Source of the DNA: an uncultured Acetatifactor sp.
GTDB taxonomy: Bacteria > Bacillota > Clostridia > Lachnospirales > Lachnospiraceae
Direction: 5' to 3'
Assembly (NCBI GenBank): GCA_947627115.1
Contig: CANQUQ010000001.1
Span: forward strand, 248,001-312,000
Length of the DNA: 64,000 nucleotides
Made by a program: the position numbers and the translations under genes. Shown here one piece after another: positions 27,079 through 35,556 of the stretch (positions within the stretch are counted from its first letter, which is position 1; every line of letters begins with the position of its first letter). The notes under the pieces are model-generated. The model was not told the DNA's origin, ran no database searches, and worked only from the letters and a program-made list of their open reading frames with translations.

Positions 27079-28500
27079 ATGAACGGACCAAATTTTTTTC
27101 ACAACAACAGCGACAACCGCTGCAGCAATGACAATTCCTGCAATTGCGGCCGCCCCGGATGCTGTCCTCCAACACCTCCCTGCCCTCCCGGACCATGCTG
27201 CCCTCCCGGACCTCCCGGACCTGCCGGGCCTGTGGGACCTGCCGGGCCAAGAGGCCCCATGGGACCTATGGGACCCGCAGGGCCCCAGGGCAATGTAGGA
27301 CCGGAAGGACCTGTTGGACCTGTGGGTGCCGCAGGACCCATCGGACCTGCAGGACCTCAGGGAATCGCGGGACCTGTGGGGCCCGCCGGTGAGACCGGGC
27401 CTGCCGGGCCTGTGGGACCTCAGGGCGAGATCGGAGCACAGGGGCCTGCGGGCGAGACCGGACCCCAGGGACCTATGGGACCTCAGGGACCTGCCGGACC
27501 CGCCGGTCCCCAAGGACCTACCGGTGAGACCGGACCTGTGGGACCTCAAGGCGAGACCGGACCTGCCGGGCCTGCCGGACCGCAGGGAATCGCGGGCGAA
27601 ACAGGACCTATGGGACCTGTGGGACCTCGCGGGCCTATAGGCGAGACCGGACCCCAGGGACCCATCGGACCTGCCGGCGAAACAGGACCTGCCGGGCCTA
27701 TGGGACCGCAGGGGCCCATCGGTGAAACAGGACTTACCGGCGCTGCTGGACCGCAGGGGCCTGTAGGACCCGCCGGACCTCAGGGACCTACCGGTGAAAC
27801 GGGGCCTGCGGGAGCCACCGGGCCTGCCGGACCTGCCGGTGAGACCGGACCTGCCGGGCCTATGGGACCGCAGGGGCCCGTGGGACCTGTGGGACCTCAG
27901 GGACCTGCCGGCGAGACGGGACCGCAAGGGCCTGTGGGACCCGCCGGTCCCCAAGGACCTGCAGGAGAGGCCGGGCCTGCCGGACCTGCCGGCGAAACAG
28001 GACCGCAGGGGCTCATCGGACCTGCGGGACCTCAGGGACCTGTGGGGGAGACCGGGCCTGCCGGACCTGCAGGCGGCGTTTTGGGCTATGCAGACTTCTA
28101 TGCTCTGATGCCCCCTGACAATGCCGATACGGTCGCTCCGGGCGGGGATGTGCGCTTCCCTCAGAACGGCCCCAACAGCGGCTCAGGAATTGCCCGCGCC
28201 GGTGCGGATACCTTCCGCCTTACCCAGATCGGCACTTATCTGGTACAGTTCGCGGTAGGTACGAATCAGGCAGGACAGCTGCAGCTGACATTGAACGGCA
28301 CGCCTTTGGCTTATACGGCGGTCGGCCGCGCCACAGGCGCATCCCAGATCATCGGTATGGCTATTGTGACGACCTCCTCCGTGAATTCTGTTCTGACAGT
28401 GAGGAATCCCGCCGAAAATCCGGCTGCGCTGATCATTACCCCCACAGCCGGAGGCACCCGTCCTTCTTCCGCGCATCTTATCATCGTTCAACTGCAGTAG
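27079..28500 (+). CDS. Collagen-like (Gly-X-Y) protein with Cys/Pro-rich N-terminus and BclA-like C-terminal domain
   Basis: [54 protein letters not shown]...~280 residues of GXX...[39 protein letters not shown]...HLIIVQLQ. Confidence 0.93.
   Translation: MNGPNFFHNNSDNRCSNDNSCNCGRPGCCPPTPPCPPGPCCPPGPPGPAGPVGPAGPRGPMGPMGPAGPQGNVGPEGPVGPVGAAGPIGPAGPQGIAGPVGPAGETGPAGPVGPQGEIGAQGPAGETGPQGPMGPQGPAGPAGPQGPTGETGPVGPQGETGPAGPAGPQGIAGETGPMGPVGPRGPIGETGPQGPIGPAGETGPAGPMGPQGPIGETGLTGAAGPQGPVGPAGPQGPTGETGPAGATGPAGPAGETGPAGPMGPQGPVGPVGPQGPAGETGPQGPVGPAGPQGPAGEAGPAGPAGETGPQGLIGPAGPQGPVGETGPAGPAGGVLGYADFYALMPPDNADTVAPGGDVRFPQNGPNSGSGIARAGADTFRLTQIGTYLVQFAVGTNQAGQLQLTLNGTPLAYTAVGRATGASQIIGMAIVTTSSVNSVLTVRNPAENPAALIITPTAGGTRPSSAHLIIVQLQ
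27200..28075 (+). repeat. 9-bp-periodic Gly-X-Y coding repeat
   Basis: Uninterrupted GPxGPxGETGPxGP triplets. Confidence 0.95.
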
Positions 28501-28512
28501 ACCTTTGGCTGA

Positions 28513-28544
28513 GCGGCGGCCGGTGTTCAGGCACCGGCCGCCGC
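28513..28544 (+). terminator. Perfect 13-bp GC-rich hairpin downstream of the collagen-like gene
   Basis: GCGGCGGCCGGTG-TTCAGG-CACCGGCCGCCGC; no strong T-run follows. Confidence 0.55.
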
Positions 28545-28667
28545 AGTCATGTATTGTAATCCTGCACAGTCATGTGCCGCAATATTATTTTATACTTGAC
28601 AATTCCCCGGATGGGTCATATAGTTATGAATGTTGCAATGCAAAGGCACCATAAAAGGAGGAGAATT

Positions 28668-29240
28668 GTGAGAAAAAATTTACTGAAATTGGCGGCACTA
28701 ACATTTGTCCTTTCCCTTACCCTGAGTTTTACAGGCTGCGGTTCTAAGGACACCAACACTTCTTCCGCTCCCTCGGAGAGCAGCGAAGAGTTAGACAACG
28801 GGACGGATATAGAATCCGAGGAGTCCCAGCCTCAGCCGGAGGTATCTGACGAGGAGAGCACAGATGCTGCGGATCAGGATTCTGAAGAGGCAGAATCATC
28901 CGATGACAGCGAAGAGCCAAGCCAGCTGGAGAAGGATCTGGAAGCTATGAATCAGGCGGCGGATCAGATGAGCAACGATGTATACACGGCAGAAGTATTG
29001 CTGGAGGACGGCAATGTCCTGGTATATCGCTACACCTGCGTAGAACAGCTGGATCTGTCTGATGAGAATGTAAAGGAACAGTTCCTGACTTCCCTGGAGA
29101 CCGGACTGGACAACATGGAGTCCTCCTTCCAGACATCATTGGAGGGTATGCGTTCTCAGTATGAAATGGACAATCTGACTCTGCGTATTGAATATCTGAA
29201 TGCGGACGGCAGCGAGCTGATGACCAGAACGATCGAGTAA
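28668..29240 (+). CDS. Putative lipoprotein with acidic linker (possibly DUF4854-like)
   Basis: AAGGAGGAG then GTG at 28668: VRKNLLKLAALTFVLSLTLSFTGCGSKDTNTSSAPSESSEE...; lipobox SFTGC. Confidence 0.75.
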   Translation: MRKNLLKLAALTFVLSLTLSFTGCGSKDTNTSSAPSESSEELDNGTDIESEESQPQPEVSDEESTDAADQDSEEAESSDDSEEPSQLEKDLEAMNQAADQMSNDVYTAEVLLEDGNVLVYRYTCVEQLDLSDENVKEQFLTSLETGLDNMESSFQTSLEGMRSQYEMDNLTLRIEYLNADGSELMTRTIE

Positions 29241-29269
29241 TCGTGAAACAGCAGACTGTCTTCAGGAAA

Positions 29270-29294
29270 GGCCCGGCGTAAAATGCGCCGGGCC
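29270..29294 (+). terminator. GC-rich hairpin downstream of the lipoprotein gene
   Basis: GGCCCGGCG-TAAAATG-CGCCGGGCC. Confidence 0.5.
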
Positions 29295-29461
29295 GGTAAG
29301 GAAGTAATTCCAAATGTAATGGGAAGGTGCATTTTTTAGGACTGCGCCTTCCTGTTTTTATGCGGTGAATTTGAATTTTTGAGAGTAATTGCAGGTTCCT
29401 TCTATCATCGCACAAATATCCTACTCTGTCGGGATGTCAATCATTTCCACCGCTGTAATTT

Positions 29462-29746
29462 TTAAACAGCTGCTTTAGAATGGTGTCGATTATCTGTTTT
29501 GATGATGCCGCCGGTTTTCCCGAAGCGTTTCTGTACGGCGATCATTTCCCCCGCCACTGTTTCGGAGTTACAGTTTATCCTCGTGACTATATATGCTTCC
29601 TCGGCTTCGCTCATCGTTTTATTCTGATCTGTGGCATACAGCAGCGCCTGTTCCAAATTTATCAGCTTGATTTTGTCGGGGTTAAGGCAGTAATCAATCG
29701 AACGGAAAACATTATTATGTACCGTCCAATTTTTTATTGCCGCCAT
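29462..29746 (-). pseudogene. Truncated relaxase/mobilization nuclease N-terminus
   Basis: MAAIKNWTVHNNVFRSIDYCLNPDKIKLINLEQALLYATDQNKTMSEAEEAYIVTRINCNSETVAGEMIAVQKRFGKTGGI resembles ICE relaxases (INC..ETA..EM..K..FGKTGGI), then stops. Confidence 0.75.
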
Positions 29747-29964
29747 CGGTTCCTTCCTCCTCTCCAAGACAGACTTTCAGCAAAAACGTCTCGATTTCGG
29801 TTAGTATTCTGTCGTAGTTCGTCGCAAGAAGGTACTTTTACAGCGGATTCCGTTCCGAGGGTACGCAGATATTCCAACAGATTCATGCCGCATTTTTTCC
29901 TGTGGATGATGTTCTTTTTAGTCATATAAACTCTTACATTGATTTCTTCGGTTCGTTTTTGCAT
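29715..29964 (-). pseudogene. Frameshifted MobC-like relaxosome protein
   Basis: N-terminal frame MQKRTEEINVRVYMTKKNIIHRKKCGMNLLEYLRTLG; another frame supplies YDRILTEIETFLLKVCLGEEEGTDGGNKKLDGT, stopping just inside the relaxase start. Confidence 0.7.
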
Positions 29965-30229
29965 TTTGCCGTTTCATTTGACTGTCTTTTTTGTACCCCT
30001 GCCCTTGAGTCTCACCGCAGGAGAGAGGTCATCGCACGGTCATATCCCCAATTGAACAGCTATTCAATTTCCCGCCCCGAAACAAAAGACGCTAGGAACA
30101 ATAGTAATAGACTTTAAGCGGTTTTAATTAGTAGTCAAATTTGACGATATACTTTTTTCCGTAATTTATGGCCAAAGTCAAAATAGACAACAAAAGCTGT
30201 CTTAAATGACCACGTTTTCTCTGCATTTG

Positions 30230-30238
30230 TGGTATAAT
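30230..30238 (+). promoter_or_regulatory. Extended -10 promoter for the cargo operon
   Basis: TGGTATAAT (TGnTATAAT) 28 nt upstream of ATG 30266. Confidence 0.55.
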
Positions 30239-30265
30239 ACAAATAAAAGTTATGGGAGCAAACTT

Positions 30266-31372
30266 ATGGGAAAGTTGAAGAACAATGTTGACCATTATAT
30301 GAAATTAAAAGAGATAAAGACGTATAGTCACTTGCTGATTGATATTGCACACGAATTAGGAATCAAAGGGCAAGACACATATGATTTTGTAAAAAGGGAA
30401 AAATCGAATTTTTCAAAAATGTTAAACGACAAACGACCTCTGAAATATGAATTTATTATTCCTCTTGAAAAATTATTCGGTGTCCCATTGGCAAGATTAT
30501 TGGATGAAGATGCATATAAATTGCCGGTAGAAAGAGATAATGTGCCATTTAGCAAAGGCTTTAAATATTATGCATACAAAGATGACCCTAAACTTTATAA
30601 AGAAGAATTCAATCTTTTATTTGCAAAGGATGGAAAATCAATCCTTACTCAAACAGATGAATTTGGGAAAACATTCCTTGATTATATAGTTGAATATCAT
30701 TCGGTTAACGGTGTTAGATATCTTTACGATGAATATGGAATAACACTTAAATGGTCTCATAATCATTTTGAGTTCAGGAAAGATTCCGGCATAACTTGGA
30801 TAAACTTTGAAAATTGCATGGAGTTTGCAAGACTTGTTGCAAGTATGAACGATGCAGAACTGTTCAATGGTATTTATGATTCATATAATATGTTTTTGTC
30901 AAGTGGATACTATGTTCCAAATAAAAGTATTTTCTGCCAAAGTGATTTTTTAGAAATAATGTTAGATAACGATACTTTATTTAATTCAATATTTGAAAGA
31001 AAACCATATGAATATGTATTGGCAGGAAGCCGTGTTAAGCGAGAAAAACAAGTTAATTCTATTCCATGCAATTTAATTAACCCGATAATAAATAATTGTC
31101 TAAGATATGCATTGGAACACTTGGACAAGTATAGGCACAGGGCAATTGATATATTAAAATTTGGAATAAAACATAATAAAAGAATTATAGACAAAGTTGG
31201 CGCAGATACATATGGCATTTGTAATGAACTTGGCGGAGTGATAGATTCTGGACGAAAGGATCGGTTTAATTGTAATGTTGATGATATTGCCGTTTATGTT
31301 GACATAGAAGTAAACGACGATAAAATAAATGCTTTAATAGAACAATTGCCAAAGTTCAAAAAAATATACTAA
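30266..31372 (+). CDS. XRE-like HTH protein with large uncharacterized C-terminal region (368 aa)
   Basis: MGKLKNNVDHYMKLKEIKTYSHLLIDIAHELGIKGQDTYDFVKREKSNFSKMLNDKRPLKYEFIIPLEKLFGVPLARLLDEDAY is HTH_XRE-like; NGKTFLDYIVEYHS-type segments recall ankyrin-like helices. Confidence 0.65.
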   Translation: MGKLKNNVDHYMKLKEIKTYSHLLIDIAHELGIKGQDTYDFVKREKSNFSKMLNDKRPLKYEFIIPLEKLFGVPLARLLDEDAYKLPVERDNVPFSKGFKYYAYKDDPKLYKEEFNLLFAKDGKSILTQTDEFGKTFLDYIVEYHSVNGVRYLYDEYGITLKWSHNHFEFRKDSGITWINFENCMEFARLVASMNDAELFNGIYDSYNMFLSSGYYVPNKSIFCQSDFLEIMLDNDTLFNSIFERKPYEYVLAGSRVKREKQVNSIPCNLINPIINNCLRYALEHLDKYRHRAIDILKFGIKHNKRIIDKVGADTYGICNELGGVIDSGRKDRFNCNVDDIAVYVDIEVNDDKINALIEQLPKFKKIY

Positions 31373-31389
31373 GAAGCGGAGAAACAAGT

Positions 31390-32031
31390 ATGTATCATTT
31401 TCAGTATGTTTCGAAAAACGAAATTGCACCGCTAAAAAAACAAATGATAGAATTGATTGGGTTGGTACAAGACGAAACCAGGAACTTTTTTACATTTCAA
31501 TATGAATTTGTCGGTAGTGTAAAGCGGAATATGGTAACCTGTGATGTTAATAGCAATATTGGATTTGATTTTGATGTGAATATTATGATTAATGACGATG
31601 GCGAAGAATATTCTGCTAAAGAAATCAAGCAGATACTTATGAAAGCATTTAACAAATATGCATACAAATATAATTATGATTTTTGCGAGAATAGTACACG
31701 GGTGTTTACCATTAAAATGAAGGATAGAAAAAGTTCTCGAATATTGCATAGTTGTGATTTTGCAATTGTAAATAATTACGGCGCCAATCGACAAGAGTAT
31801 ATTCGGTTTGACAAAAAATCTAATTCCTATGGTTGGATGGAGCAATCGGATGGGTTTTACCTTCTACCGGAGAAAATAGAATTTTGCAAAGATAATTATT
31901 TGTGGTCAGAAGTCCGAGAGACATACCTAAAAAAGAAAAATTATAATACCGACAAAAATAAAAAATCAAGGTCAATTTTTGCTGACGCAATACATCAGAT
32001 TTGCCAGCAAAACGGGTACTTTGAAGAATAA
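31390..32031 (+). CDS. Putative minimal nucleotidyltransferase (Pol-beta/NTase-fold) protein
   Basis: FVGS-(16 aa)-DFDVNI with later HSCDFAIV fits hG[GS]...DhD...hDh NTase motifs; 17 nt after the HTH gene. Confidence 0.6.
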   Translation: MYHFQYVSKNEIAPLKKQMIELIGLVQDETRNFFTFQYEFVGSVKRNMVTCDVNSNIGFDFDVNIMINDDGEEYSAKEIKQILMKAFNKYAYKYNYDFCENSTRVFTIKMKDRKSSRILHSCDFAIVNNYGANRQEYIRFDKKSNSYGWMEQSDGFYLLPEKIEFCKDNYLWSEVRETYLKKKNYNTDKNKKSRSIFADAIHQICQQNGYFEE

Positions 32032-32051
32032 GTAGAAAAGAAGGTGTTGGA

Positions 32052-32795
32052 ATGGGATTAATGCCTTGTCCAAAATGTGGGGAAGCAATCAGCGAGAAAG
32101 CAACGGTATGTCCATATTGTAATTCAAATATTTCAAAAAATAAGTTAATTATATGTGAAGATTGCAAAAAGGAATATGATATATCAATGGGAACTTGTCC
32201 CAATTGCGGATGCCCTAATCCGACTGTTAAACAAAAGAAGAAAAAACACAAAGGTGTAATGATATCCATAATTGTGTTTGCTCTGATTGTTGTCAGTGTA
32301 TTAGGATTCGGCATTTTGCAAAAAGAAAAAGAACAGAAATATTATTCAAATATGGCAACAGCGACTTTTACAATGCTTGATGGTGCCGCCAAGGCGGAAA
32401 ATGCCGGAAACCTTATTAAGAGTGTTTGGTATAATGCCATTTATGAAGAACAAAATAGCAAAACAGACCAATATACTATGAAAAACGGAAAGTTTGTCGA
32501 TGATTTTAATGATGCACTTTCCAGGCTATTTGCAGATGAAAATTTCAGCAACAGTATTTCTGAAATAAAAACGAACCGATCCGAAGTTGCCGATTTAATG
32601 AAACAGTTGAAAGAACCACCGAAAAAGTATGAAGAGGCTTACTCAGTATTAAAGGTATGCTATGACAATTATTTGAAAATGACAAAAATCGTTATAAGTC
32701 CAACTGGAAGTCTTAATACATTTTCAGAGGATTTTAACATCTATGATAATGATATGGTTGATTCATATGAAAAAATGAAGCTATATTTAGAGTAA
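32052..32795 (+). CDS. Membrane-anchored double zinc-ribbon protein
   Basis: MPCPKCGEAISEKATVCPYCNSN...IICEDCKKEYDISMGTCPNCGCPNP (two CxxC pairs twice), then TM VMISIIVFALIVVSVLGFGIL. Confidence 0.75.
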   Translation: MGLMPCPKCGEAISEKATVCPYCNSNISKNKLIICEDCKKEYDISMGTCPNCGCPNPTVKQKKKKHKGVMISIIVFALIVVSVLGFGILQKEKEQKYYSNMATATFTMLDGAAKAENAGNLIKSVWYNAIYEEQNSKTDQYTMKNGKFVDDFNDALSRLFADENFSNSISEIKTNRSEVADLMKQLKEPPKKYEEAYSVLKVCYDNYLKMTKIVISPTGSLNTFSEDFNIYDNDMVDSYEKMKLYLE

Positions 32796-32818
32796 CAATC
32801 AGAAAGGAGATACTATTT

Positions 32819-32998
32819 ATGGGTAAACATTTTTTTGATTATGAAGATGGCGATTTTGCTTATTTAATTTCTAATAATATGGCAATAGATTCCGACGGAA
32901 ATTTATTGATGCGAACGGGAAAAAATATAGCAATGGATATGGATTCTGGAGAGTTGCACATTATGTCCGACTGGCCTAACGATGAAAATGATGACTAA
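32819..32998 (+). CDS. Small acidic protein (59 aa), absent from the supplied ORF track
   Basis: ATG 32819 to TAA 32998: MGKHFFDYEDGDFAYLISNNMAIDSDGNLLMRTGKNIAMDMDSGELHIMSDWPNDENDD; SD AAAGGAG about 9 nt upstream. Confidence 0.7.
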   Translation: MGKHFFDYEDGDFAYLISNNMAIDSDGNLLMRTGKNIAMDMDSGELHIMSDWPNDENDD

Positions 32999-33044
32999 AG
33001 AACGGCGGCAGAGAGGCTTTCAATCTTCCTGCCGTCGCTATCAT

Positions 33045-33422
33045 TTAAATGTAAATTATATCATTATTTACAATTTCTGTTGCTTGCTCACGAATGTTGT
33101 TCATTCGACCGACCCACACCATTTGGTTTTTCGCTTTGAGCTCTTCTGTTACACCCTCACGCTCCGTCACCTGTTTTGCCAGCCGAGAGAACAGTTCCTC
33201 CGCCTGCCGGTCAATGGCTGCAAGGTAACTGTTCAGATTGAAGGTAGTCAGCAAATTGGTATAAAGCAACCGCATATGCTATCGGATATACCGCAAATAC
33301 CACTGTCCCCAAATGTTGATTGGCTGTTCTTCCTTGGCTGGTATGGTCTGGCAAGGGAGCAGATAATTGTCCTACCGTTCATATTTTCCGCCCATTTGCT
33401 CGACTAAGCTCTGTTCTATCAT
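33045..33422 (-). pseudogene. TnpV-like transposon protein with two in-frame TAG stops
   Basis: One frame from ATG 33422: MIEQSLVEQMGGKYER*DNYLLPCQTIPAKEEQPINIWGQWYLRYIR*HMRLLYTNLLTTFNLNSYLAAIDRQAEELFSRLAKQVTEREGVTEELKAKNQMVWVGRMNNIREQATEIVNNDIIYI. Confidence 0.85.
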
Positions 33423-33513
33423 TGTACCTCCTCGTACTTTACGTGAATCTTTTGATTGGTGCATTGACGACTTTAGATTCTTGCCTGACAAATGTGCAAT
33501 TTGAATTTGAACA

Positions 33514-33567
33514 TAAAAAAAGGCGGCACAGAAAGCATCTCTGCTCTCTGTGTCGCCTTTTGCTTTT
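33514..33567. terminator. Probable bidirectional terminator
   Basis: AAAAAAAGGCGGCACAGA...TCTGTGTCGCCTTTTGCTTTT. Confidence 0.7.
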
Positions 33568-33751
33568 GCTAACGCCTATGCGGTTTTATTTATATGATGT
33601 TCAATTTACTTTCTTATGCATTGGTAGGAAAAGCCGGGCCTTTCTTACTGTTTTTATGCTCCTTGCACCGAAGGTCTATTTTCACACCTAAACGCCTTCA
33701 TCATAGGTGTCCAGGAAATGGTGCTTCACACCGTCCTTTATCAGCTCATAC

Positions 33752-34501
33752 TTATTGACGGCCTTGGTAAACTTTCGCCAGATCGGCTTTCTGAGCTTCT
33801 TTTGTCAGATCCCGGATGACCTCGCCTGCAATGATCAGTCCCACAACCGGCGGCACAAAGGCAGTAGAGCCGGGAATCTCATGAGTCTGGGGCTTCTCCC
33901 GCGAATATACCACCTTCAAGTGCGAGACCCCGCGTTTTTTTAATTCCCGGCGCATGACCCTGGCCAGCGGACAAACCGACGTGCTGTAAATGTCCGCCAC
34001 CTGAAATCCCGACGGGTCCAGCTTATTTCCGGCACCCATGCTGCTGATGACGGGAACGCCGGCTGCCTGAGAAGACATGACCAGCTCGATCTTGGCCGTG
34101 ACGGTATCCACGGCGTCCACCACATAGGAATAGACCGAAAAATCAAACTTATCTTTTGTTTCCGGCAGAAAAAAACACTTATGAACATTTACGACCGCAT
34201 CGGGATTGATCTCCAGAATCCGCTCCCGCATCACGTCTACCTTATATTTTCCTACCGTATTTCTTGTTGCGATCAGCTGCCTGTTCAAATTGGTGAGGCA
34301 CACCCTGTCATGATCCACGATATCAATGGTACCCACACCGCTCCGGACCAGGGCCTCCACGACATAGCCTCCCACGCCCCCTATGCCGAATACGGCAACT
34401 CTGGATCGGGCAAGGCGCTCCATGGCTTCCCTTCCCAGGAGCAGCTCCGTTCTCGAAAACTGGTTCAATATTTTCCTCTTTCCTGCTGCCCGCCGCAGCA
34501 C
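33752..34501 (-). CDS. tcdA: tRNA threonylcarbamoyladenosine dehydratase (ThiF/E1-like)
   Basis: FSRTELLLGREAMERLARSRVAVFGIGGVGGYVVEALVRSGVGTIDIVDHDRVCLTNLNRQLIA...DAVDTVTAKIELV; start uncertain. Confidence 0.9.
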   Translation of the reverse strand: MLRRAAGKRKILNQFSRTELLLGREAMERLARSRVAVFGIGGVGGYVVEALVRSGVGTIDIVDHDRVCLTNLNRQLIATRNTVGKYKVDVMRERILEINPDAVVNVHKCFFLPETKDKFDFSVYSYVVDAVDTVTAKIELVMSSQAAGVPVISSMGAGNKLDPSGFQVADIYSTSVCPLARVMRRELKKRGVSHLKVVYSREKPQTHEIPGSTAFVPPVVGLIIAGEVIRDLTKEAQKADLAKVYQGRQ

Positions 34502-34507
34502 CGAATA

Positions 34508-34536
34508 AAAGCTGCCTGTGCCACAGGCAGCTTTTG
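34508..34536 (-). terminator. Terminator downstream of the MCP gene
   Basis: Perfect 13-bp stem AAAAGCTGCCTGT-GCC-ACAGGCAGCTTTT. Confidence 0.85.
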
Positions 34537-34574
34537 CTGAGCATTTTTGTTTCCGCTGTCAGTAATACCTCCGC

Positions 34575-35408
34575 CTACCGACGGTTGATATCCTCTTCCA
34601 GCTGTCCGGCAAGCCCTATGGTCTCGCTCAGGACCTCCTGGATGGAACCGATATTGCCTCTGTACTCCTTTGCGAAACGGCCGGCATCCTTGATGGAGGA
34701 GATGATCACGTCCATATGCTCCATGATGGTATTCAGCGTATCCTTGATCTCGGTGGCGGATTTACCGCTGTCGTTGGACAGCTTGCCCATCTCCGTGGCA
34801 ACGACCGCGAAGCCGCGTCCGTACTCGCCGCTGCGAGCCGCTTCTATGGATGCGTTCAGAGCCAGGATGTTGGAGCGGGACGCGTTCCCGTTGATCTTGC
34901 TCACTATTTCCACCGCGTTCTGCACATCATTTCCCACATTCACACTGATCTCATCCATGTCGGCCAGCAGTTTGAACAAATTCTCTATTCCGCCCAGCAA
35001 ATCCTCCAGAGAGTTCTGGATATTGTTCACCGACTCCTGAAATTTTGCGGTGATCGCTGCCATCTGCTCCTTCACATCCACGGAATATGTGCATATGATA
35101 CAGCCTACTACAGTCCTTCCATCCATAACGGGTACCAGCTCTCCTTCGAACGCTTCGCCCATGGCCTCCTTGGGAAGATAGTTATGTCTGGATCTGCCGG
35201 TGCTGATCACCTGGTCAAAGGCACCGCTGGGATCATGAAAAACGTCACCGACATTCAGCATCGGCTTCTGCCCATCCGGAATGGAATAGCCGCGCACTAT
35301 GCCCTCTGCATCCATTACCGTGAGAAATACATCCTGCGAAAATAATTGTTTGATCACCGGCAGTGCATCAACCATTCTCTTTAATTGCTCATTGATCTGT
35401 CCGTCCAT
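34575..35408 (-). CDS. Soluble methyl-accepting chemotaxis protein-like signalling protein
   Basis: [54 protein letters not shown] is the MCP hairpin tip; no TM; SD GGAGGG before ATG 35408. Confidence 0.88.
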   Translation of the reverse strand: MDGQINEQLKRMVDALPVIKQLFSQDVFLTVMDAEGIVRGYSIPDGQKPMLNVGDVFHDPSGAFDQVISTGRSRHNYLPKEAMGEAFEGELVPVMDGRTVVGCIICTYSVDVKEQMAAITAKFQESVNNIQNSLEDLLGGIENLFKLLADMDEISVNVGNDVQNAVEIVSKINGNASRSNILALNASIEAARSGEYGRGFAVVATEMGKLSNDSGKSATEIKDTLNTIMEHMDVIISSIKDAGRFAKEYRGNIGSIQEVLSETIGLAGQLEEDINRR

Positions 35409-35556
35409 ATCCGGTCCCTCCGTTCTACTGATTGTTTTTCCCATGCCCCGTTATCTGTGGCTCTGCGAACAGCCGCTCACAGGCCCCGAACTTAAAATAT
35501 TGAAGATATTATAACACAGATTCTTCAATGAGTATATATTTTTCAGAGACAATACT

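Larger units (their letters stand above)
29462..33422. mobile_element. Decayed mobilizable/integrative element remnant carrying an intact AT-rich cargo operon
   Basis: Truncated relaxase and frameshifted mobC at the left, tnpV with two in-frame TAG at the right, clear AT-rich shift between. Confidence 0.75.

Noticed and set aside
27064-27954. Minus-strand 296-aa ORF and other overlapping ORFs in the collagen-like region
   Set aside because: Low-complexity shadow frames (RSHRSHG..., [10 protein letters not shown]...) produced by the 9-bp Gly-X-Y periodicity of the true plus-strand gene.
33045-33422. TAG recoding as the main explanation for tnpV stops
   Set aside because: Neighbouring mob genes are also frameshifted or truncated, so decay explains both stops without a recoding system.
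33685-33760. Minus-strand peptide KFTKAVNKYELIKDGVKHHFLDTYDEGV overlapping the 3' end of tcdA
   Set aside because: Looks protein-like and may be a further element remnant or a frameshifted tail, but no start or family could be supported.
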